A stretch of 27,014 nt of DNA from AP-16 sp046727735 (GTDB lineage Bacteria > Pseudomonadota > Alphaproteobacteria > Rhizobiales > Xanthobacteraceae). Positions within the stretch are counted from its first letter, which is position 1; each line of letters begins with the position of its first letter. The notes under the pieces are model-generated. The model was not told the DNA's origin. It made no database searches and worked only from the letters and a program-made list of their open reading frames with translations. Shown here one piece after another: positions 22,918 through 27,014 of the stretch. A program made the translations under genes and the position numbers. The stretch is from the NCBI GenBank assembly GCA_046727735.1, contig JBKPDF010000115.1, forward strand, positions 1-27,014. The letters run 5' to 3'.

Positions 22918-23669
22918 CCGTACGCCTCGAAGTCGAGCAGCTCGAGGTCCGCTATGGGGATCTCATCGGCGTCGCGGACGTGTCGCTGCGCGTCGAGCAA
23001 GGTCAGGTCGTGGCCCTGCTCGGATCGAACGGCGCCGGGAAAACGACGACGCTCAATGCCATTGCGGGCGCGGTGAGGCCGAGCGCTGGCTCGATCCGCT
23101 GGTGCGGCGAGGAGATTGGCGGCATGCCGGCCTACGCCATCGTATCGAAAGGCCTGGCGCTGTCGCCCGAAGGGTGGCGGCTGTTCGTGAACCAGACCGT
23201 CGAGCAAAATCTTCGGCTGGGCGCGACGGCGCTCGCCGACAAACGCCGCATCCCCCACCTGCTCGACCGCGTGTTCGGCATTTTTCCGCGGCTCGCCGAG
23301 CGGCGGCGGCAGACCGCGAGCACGCTCTCCGGCGGCGAGCGTCAGATGCTGGCGATCGGCCGCGCGCTGATGAGCGATCCGAAGCTTCTGCTGCTCGACG
23401 AGCCAAGCCTCGGATTGGCGCCGGCGGTGCTCGAGACGCTCTACGACACGCTGTGGAAATTGCACCAGGAGGGGCTGACGCTGCTGCTCGCCGAGCAGAC
23501 CGTGCCGCTCGCGCTCGACATCGCCGACTACGGCTACGTATTGCAAACCGGGCGCACGGTGCTGGAAGGTCCCGCGCGCAGGCTCGAAGCCGACAAGCAG
23601 GTTCAGAAAATCTATCTCGGCATCAAGGACGAGCCGGCATCAGCCATCGTGACGGGGAGGGAAACATGA
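22914..23669 (+). CDS. livF: Branched-chain amino acid-type ABC ATPase, LivF-like
   Basis: 251 residues from the GTG at 22914, which overlaps the livG stop. Walker A is GSNGAGKTT (37-45), the signature LSGGE (138-142) and Walker B LLLLDEP. The segment LSPEGWRLFVNQTVEQNL matches LivF proteins (usual PEGR.F). The AEQTV segment after Walker B replaces the His switch, as in many LivF proteins. With its canonical signature it can support one competent ATP site opposite LivG. It ends in an ATGA overlap with the SDR gene. Confidence 0.9.
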   Translation: MTVRLEVEQLEVRYGDLIGVADVSLRVEQGQVVALLGSNGAGKTTTLNAIAGAVRPSAGSIRWCGEEIGGMPAYAIVSKGLALSPEGWRLFVNQTVEQNLRLGATALADKRRIPHLLDRVFGIFPRLAERRRQTASTLSGGERQMLAIGRALMSDPKLLLLDEPSLGLAPAVLETLYDTLWKLHQEGLTLLLAEQTVPLALDIADYGYVLQTGRTVLEGPARRLEADKQVQKIYLGIKDEPASAIVTGRET

Positions 23670-24430
23670 CGAGCTTGCGCGGCAAGGTCGCCTGGGTCAC
23701 CGGGGCGGGCAGCGGCATCGGCGAAGCCGCCGCACTGGCGCTCGCCGGCGCGGGCGCAACGGTCGTGCTCACCGGCCGGCGCAAAGAGCCGCTCGAAGCG
23801 GTGGCGAAACGCATCGAAGCCGGCACGGGCCGCGCGCATGTCGAGGCCGGCGACGTCACGGATGCAAAGCGCGTGAACGCGATTGCGAATGCAGTTCGCA
23901 GCATGCTCGGGCGGCTCGACATCCTCGTCAACAATGCGGGCGTCAATCTGCGCGAGCGTCGCTGGGCGGAGCTGACGCCGGAGCGCATCGATACGATCCT
24001 CGAAGGCAATCTTTCGAGCGCGTTCTACGTCGCCGCCGCGGCGTTGCCGATCATGCGCGCACAGCAGGACGGCGTCATCATCCATACCGCGTCCTGGGCC
24101 GGACGGTTCGTGAGCCCGCTGAGCGGACCCGGATACACCGCTGCCAAGCATGCGCTCGTTGCCGCCTCGCACAGCATCAACACGGAGGAATGCAAGAACG
24201 GCATCCGCTCTTGCGTGATCTGTCCCGGCGAAGTCGCGACCCCGATCCTGGCGCACCGGCCGGTCCCGGTGAGCGCCGACGAGCAGGCGCGCATGCTGCA
24301 GCCCGAAGACCTCGCCGATTTGATCTTGTTCGTTGCGACGCGACCCAAGCACGTGTGCCTCAACGAGGTGCTCGTCAGCCCGACATGGAACCGGGGCTAC
24401 GTCCGGCAGCTCGAAAGTCTGGGGATGTAG
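23666..24430 (+). CDS. Short-chain dehydrogenase/reductase
   Basis: A 254-residue classical SDR. The cofactor motif is TGAGSGIG (12-19), then NNAG (89-92), N115, the catalytic S143 (IIHTASWAG) and Y157-x-x-x-K161 (YTAAK). G-R-R at 37-39 after the second strand suggests NADP preference (inference). The start at 23666 overlaps the livF stop by ATGA, so the enzyme is made with the transporter and may act first on the imported compound. The C-terminus (VCLNEVLVSPTWNRGYVRQL) is normal. A hairpin with a T run follows. It is intact, unlike the SDR at 19.4-20.2 kb. Confidence 0.9.
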   Translation: MTSLRGKVAWVTGAGSGIGEAAALALAGAGATVVLTGRRKEPLEAVAKRIEAGTGRAHVEAGDVTDAKRVNAIANAVRSMLGRLDILVNNAGVNLRERRWAELTPERIDTILEGNLSSAFYVAAAALPIMRAQQDGVIIHTASWAGRFVSPLSGPGYTAAKHALVAASHSINTEECKNGIRSCVICPGEVATPILAHRPVPVSADEQARMLQPEDLADLILFVATRPKHVCLNEVLVSPTWNRGYVRQLESLGM

Positions 24431-24434
24431 GGCA

Positions 24435-24463
24435 AAAAGTCCGCATAGAATGGGCTTTTCTCT
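24435..24463 (+). terminator. Putative terminator of the Liv-SDR operon
   Basis: AAAAGTCC (24435-24442) pairs with GGGCTTTT (24452-24459), eight pairs with one G-U, over a 9-base loop, and ends in TTTTCTC just after the SDR stop. The stem is short and A/U-rich at its base, so strength is uncertain. It may also lie close to the insertion point of the right element. Confidence 0.45.
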
Positions 24464-24499
24464 TGCACCCGGACTCGGGGTGTGTATCATGGCGTTTCA

Positions 24500-24547
24500 G
24501 GGGGTAGCAGCGTCGCTCGCTCCTTTCTGTTACCCCAACGTTACCCC
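24500..24547. other. Candidate integrase arm-site repeats
   Basis: GTTACCCC occurs at 24529-24536 and 24540-24547 with an 11-base period, one helical turn. A reversed GGGGTA lies at 24501-24506. They are directly upstream of the right integrase, where arm-type binding and autoregulation sites are usual. No tRNA was found in the gap between 24431 and 24567, so the host attachment site is not identified. Confidence 0.4.
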
Positions 24548-24567
24548 GAGCGGGCTGGGGGGCCGAA

Positions 24568-25770
24568 ATGCCACTAAGCGAATTGACGGTGCGAAAGCTC
24601 CAAGCGCCGGCTCGTGGTCGGCGCGAGCTGTACGACGGCATCATTCCGGGCTTTGGTGTCCGCGTCACCGATAAGGGCGCCAAGAGCTACATTTTCGTTT
24701 ATGCGAAGAACGGCAATCGGCACCGTTACACCATTGGGCCGGTCGGCGCCTTCGCCCTCACAGAAGCGCGAGAGAAGGCGCGCGAGCTGTACAGCCAGGT
24801 CAAGGACGGTCGCGATCCCTGCGCTGAGAAACGGGCGCCCAAGGCCACGCCAGCGCTATTCAAGGACGTTGTAGCGCTGTTCGAACGCCGCGCACTCGCC
24901 GGCAAACGCACTGGCCGCGAGACAATGCGAATTATCCAGCGGGATTTGTTGCCGCACTGGAAAGACAAGCCCTTCGGCTCAATCACTACGGACGACGTGC
25001 ACGACCGCATCGACGCGGTTCTAGACAACGGCAGGAACGAAGCCGCTAGGCGTCTCTTCGAAATCACCCGCCGGATATTCAATTGGGCAAGGGCGCAGCG
25101 GGACAGTTACCGAGTAGAGCGCTCGCCGTGTGAAGGGCTTAAGTCAAACGATCTATTCGGCGCCAAGCCCTTCCGCGACCGCACATTGAAAGATGCCGAG
25201 CTGCGCGCGATCTGGAACGCCGCAAATGAAATCGGGCGCCCATTCGGTCCGATAGTCCGCCTGCTCGTTCTTACTGGGCTGCGACGAAACGAGGTTGCAT
25301 GCGCGCGGTGGGCTGAATTCGATCTAGACAGCGCGATTTGGACTATTCCCCCGGAACGCATGAAGGCCGCCGCCGCCCATGTGGTACCGCTTACGGCCGA
25401 AATGCTCGAAATCATCCTAGCCCTTCCGCGAGACGGTCAATTCTTATTCTCGGGCAGCCGGGGGTCTAATCGGCCGGTGTCCGGTTTCAGCCCCATGAAG
25501 GCACGGCTTGATGGTCGGCTGAGCGGCGTTGCGGATTGGACTTTGCACGACATTCGCCGAACGGTGCGAACGCACCTAAGCTCCCTTCCCGTCCCCGAGC
25601 TGGTCCGCGAGCTGGTCATTGCCCACACAAAGCCGGGGCTGCATCGGGTTTACGATCAACACGCCTACTTGGATGAAAAACGGCGGGCGCTGGAACTGTG
25701 GGCGGCGCGCCTAAAGACAATCATTGAGCCGCAAGCGGGCGGCAATGTCGTGGCGCTGAGGGCTAGCTGA
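24568..25770 (+). CDS. P4-type tyrosine integrase, intact
   Basis: 400 residues, the usual length for the DUF4102/P4 family. The N-terminal arm-binding domain is LTVRKLQAPARGRRELYDG, then IPGFGVRVTDKGAKSYIFVY. The core-binding helices follow (about 100-190). The catalytic set is complete: R239 (LVLTGLRRNEVACARW), the HxxR pair H327/R330 (LHDIRRTVRTHL), H353 (IAHTKPG) and the nucleophile Y362 (HRVYDQHAYLDEKRR). It integrates or excises the element extending to the right. It diverges from the left broken integrase 20 kb away and is clearly different in sequence, so they are not copies of one gene. A hypothetical gene starts 1 base after its stop. Confidence 0.93.
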   Translation: MPLSELTVRKLQAPARGRRELYDGIIPGFGVRVTDKGAKSYIFVYAKNGNRHRYTIGPVGAFALTEAREKARELYSQVKDGRDPCAEKRAPKATPALFKDVVALFERRALAGKRTGRETMRIIQRDLLPHWKDKPFGSITTDDVHDRIDAVLDNGRNEAARRLFEITRRIFNWARAQRDSYRVERSPCEGLKSNDLFGAKPFRDRTLKDAELRAIWNAANEIGRPFGPIVRLLVLTGLRRNEVACARWAEFDLDSAIWTIPPERMKAAAAHVVPLTAEMLEIILALPRDGQFLFSGSRGSNRPVSGFSPMKARLDGRLSGVADWTLHDIRRTVRTHLSSLPVPELVRELVIAHTKPGLHRVYDQHAYLDEKRRALELWAARLKTIIEPQAGGNVVALRAS

Positions 25771-25771
25771 T

Positions 25772-26500
25772 ATGTCGCCATTTAAAGATGCCCTGGAGCG
25801 GTTTCGTTGCCGGAATGATCTTGAGCCGGCGAACCGGGAACACATTGAACGTTGGGCCAGAGACGAACGGGCCGACGCTCTTTGGGATCGTTTCCACCGT
25901 GAAGCTCCAGAACATAAACCGGAGGGGCTTATCACCGGCGCATTGTTCGCGAGGTGCGCGGCCGAACTTTTCGAACGCATTGGCAGACCACGGCGCTCAA
26001 ATAAACTACGCAAAACACTCAGTAACCTATTGCTCAGCGATTCGCCGGATTGGAGGGTTGCCCCTTTCTTAGAACACGCGGCCGAATATCTGCGGAATGA
26101 ACCCGAAATCTATCAGGTCGCGCCCGACATTTTGCCAGACTATACTGTGCGCATTGTGAACGTTGATAGTGTTGATGCCGAGGCCCTCGGCCTCGGCCTC
26201 GAATCATCGGCTCCCCAAGTCATTGCTGATCCTGACGGCGAATTACCGCCATTGCTCGCTTATAGGAATGTGCGTCAGAACGTGAACAACAGTCGGCCGA
26301 GGCGAACATTTAAAATACTGCTAAGCGAACAAATGAAGCTGATCCGCGGGAATCGGCTTGATGATTTGGTCGCTGCCCTGACTGAGATTGCTTTCCCCGG
26401 AGGCGAGGTCGATGCGGATCATGTTCGACCGGCCCGGCGCCCCACAACCCGCAAAGCCCGCAAGAGGAACACACAGTTTCCGGCAACCGCCGGAAAATAG
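25772..26500 (+). CDS. Hypothetical protein downstream of integrase
   Basis: A 242-residue protein I do not recognise. The first 120 residues look helical and charged (FRCRNDLEPANREHIERWAR, then ALWDRFHREAPEHKP). The middle has an LGLGL run coded by a short GGCCTC repeat (26189-26201). The tail is very basic (RPARRPTTRKARKRN), as in DNA- or RNA-binding proteins. There is no signal or membrane segment. It is richer in A/T than the catabolic block. The ATG at 25772 follows the integrase stop by one base, so the two are translationally linked. It may assist recombination or be cargo. A perfect hairpin covers its stop codon. Confidence 0.7.
   Translation: MSPFKDALERFRCRNDLEPANREHIERWARDERADALWDRFHREAPEHKPEGLITGALFARCAAELFERIGRPRRSNKLRKTLSNLLLSDSPDWRVAPFLEHAAEYLRNEPEIYQVAPDILPDYTVRIVNVDSVDAEALGLGLESSAPQVIADPDGELPPLLAYRNVRQNVNNSRPRRTFKILLSEQMKLIRGNRLDDLVAALTEIAFPGGEVDADHVRPARRPTTRKARKRNTQFPATAGK
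26477..26496. other. Perfect hairpin over a stop codon region
   Basis: TTTCCGGC-AACC-GCCGGAAA is an 8-base perfect stem with a 4-base loop, ending right before the TAG at 26498-26500. It is not followed by a T run on either strand, so it is not a typical terminator. It may protect the 3' end of the message or be chance in a coding end. Confidence 0.35.
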
Positions 26501-26561
26501 CGGCCCGACGCGGTGGTACCAGCACCGCGCCGAGCCTAACCCCAGACAATGGAGACACCCA

Positions 26562-26675
26562 ATGTCTAAGGCTAGAATGGACTCTACGTCTCGCCGCGCT
26601 CTTCTCAAGGGCGCCACTGCCGCAGCGGCAACGGCCGCGCTTGCCGTTCCCGCGCCCGTGACTTTAAGCCAGTAG
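26562..26675 (+). CDS. Orphan Tat-signal small peptide (37 residues)
   Basis: The ATG at 26562 has GGAG about 9 bases upstream. The product is MSKARMDSTSRRALLKGATA followed by AAATAALAVPAPVTLSQ and a stop. This is a full twin-arginine signal: SRRALLKG, an alanine-rich hydrophobic stretch and a likely cleavage area around AVPAP. It ends only a few residues after that area, so no mature domain exists. It is either a truncated remnant of an exported protein or a true small protein. An in-frame extension from 26388 overlaps the preceding gene and looks non-coding. A terminator-like hairpin follows at 26737. Confidence 0.55.
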   Translation: MSKARMDSTSRRALLKGATAAAATAALAVPAPVTLSQ

Positions 26676-26736
26676 AATTCCGACCCCTGGCGCCCACTCG
26701 CCGGGCCCCGCGCAGGATAGCCAAGCGTCGGAAAGC

Positions 26737-26769
26737 AAGGCCGCTCGGTACCCGGCGGCCTTTCATTTT
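26737..26769 (+). terminator. Rho-independent terminator
   Basis: AAGGCCGC (26737-26744) pairs perfectly with GCGGCCTT (26755-26762) over a 10-base loop, followed by TCATTTT. It lies about 60 bases after the Tat-peptide stop and would end that transcript, which supports the small gene being expressed. Confidence 0.7.
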
Positions 26770-27014
26770 GCCGTTGCTGGGTTCAGCCGCGGATCGTTCA
26801 CGTGGAATTCATCCATCGGCTCTTACGCTGTGACGTCGATCACAACGACAGAGCCAGGGACGGCAGTACAAACATCCCATATTCCGGTGGCCCCTCAGAG
26901 GGACGGACAGAGGCTAGGATCGGTTGGATAACTCGGGAGACCACGCCAGACATATCCAAGTGAGCGGACCACAAGCGGTCTTCGATACCTTGCGAACCGT
27001 CTAGGCCCGGCCTC
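26770..27014. other. Right-end region without supported gene
   Basis: About 245 bases after the terminator. A GTG-started frame of about 48 codons (from near 26801, VEFIHRLLRCDVDHNDRA) is open but has no clear ribosome site or family likeness, so I do not call it. I see no tRNA, repeat or promoter that I can support. Confidence 0.4.

Noticed and set aside
24435..24459. Right-hand hairpin as a certain att core
   Set aside because: It is better explained as the SDR operon terminator; no second copy could be located inside the window.
1..27014. CRISPR array, rRNA, tRNA or a recognised defence system
   Set aside because: No regularly spaced long repeats, no tRNA-like folds with CCA-type ends and no Cas, restriction-modification or toxin-antitoxin motifs were seen by eye.

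Overview
The DNA is GC-rich and reads as an alphaproteobacterium of the Hyphomicrobiales (Bradyrhizobium/Xanthobacteraceae-like). The grounds are codon use, tightly overlapping catabolic operons with complete ABC uptake parts, families of GC-rich palindromic intergenic repeats, and P4-type integrases. The genus is inferred, not proven.

The window has three blocks. (1) Positions 1-4316, all minus strand, are the end of an integrative element. It holds a tyrosine integrase broken by two frameshifts, an unknown protein, and a tightly overlapping replication module: HTH protein, small protein, SSB, primase-like N-domain, and a Toprim/P-loop protein running off the left edge. (2) Positions 4462-24430 are a catabolic region with no mobile genes. 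(3) Positions 24568-27014, plus strand, start a second element: an intact P4-type integrase, an unknown basic-tailed protein, and a 37-residue orphan Tat-signal peptide.

The catabolic block contains several operons. A plus-strand set (acyl-CoA ligase, enoyl-CoA hydratase, acyl-CoA dehydrogenase) would activate and beta-oxidise a carboxylic acid. A minus-strand set (HpcH/HpaI aldolase, KstD/fumarate-reductase-like flavoprotein, acetolactate-synthase-like ThDP enzyme, cupin) diverges from a plus-strand set (enolase-superfamily dehydratase, Tat-exported sugar-type binding protein, two CUT1 permeases). The dehydratase and aldolase fit a sugar-acid route: dehydration to a 2-keto-3-deoxy acid, then retro-aldol cleavage. 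Next come a minus-strand enoyl-CoA isomerase-like gene and an SDR, both frameshifted. Last is a plus-strand LivHMGF-SDR operon for uptake and oxidation of a small carboxylate or amino acid. No transcription factor was seen in this 20 kb. The CUT1 system lacks its ATPase and the Liv system lacks its binding protein.

The two integrases point away from each other on either side of the catabolic block. This fits two separate elements inserted on each side of a native segment, with the left integrase decayed or mis-sequenced. I found no CRISPR array, rRNA, tRNA or recognisable defence system. The least explained material is the unknown genes in the two elements and the combination of enzymes in the 8.4-14.7 kb cluster.
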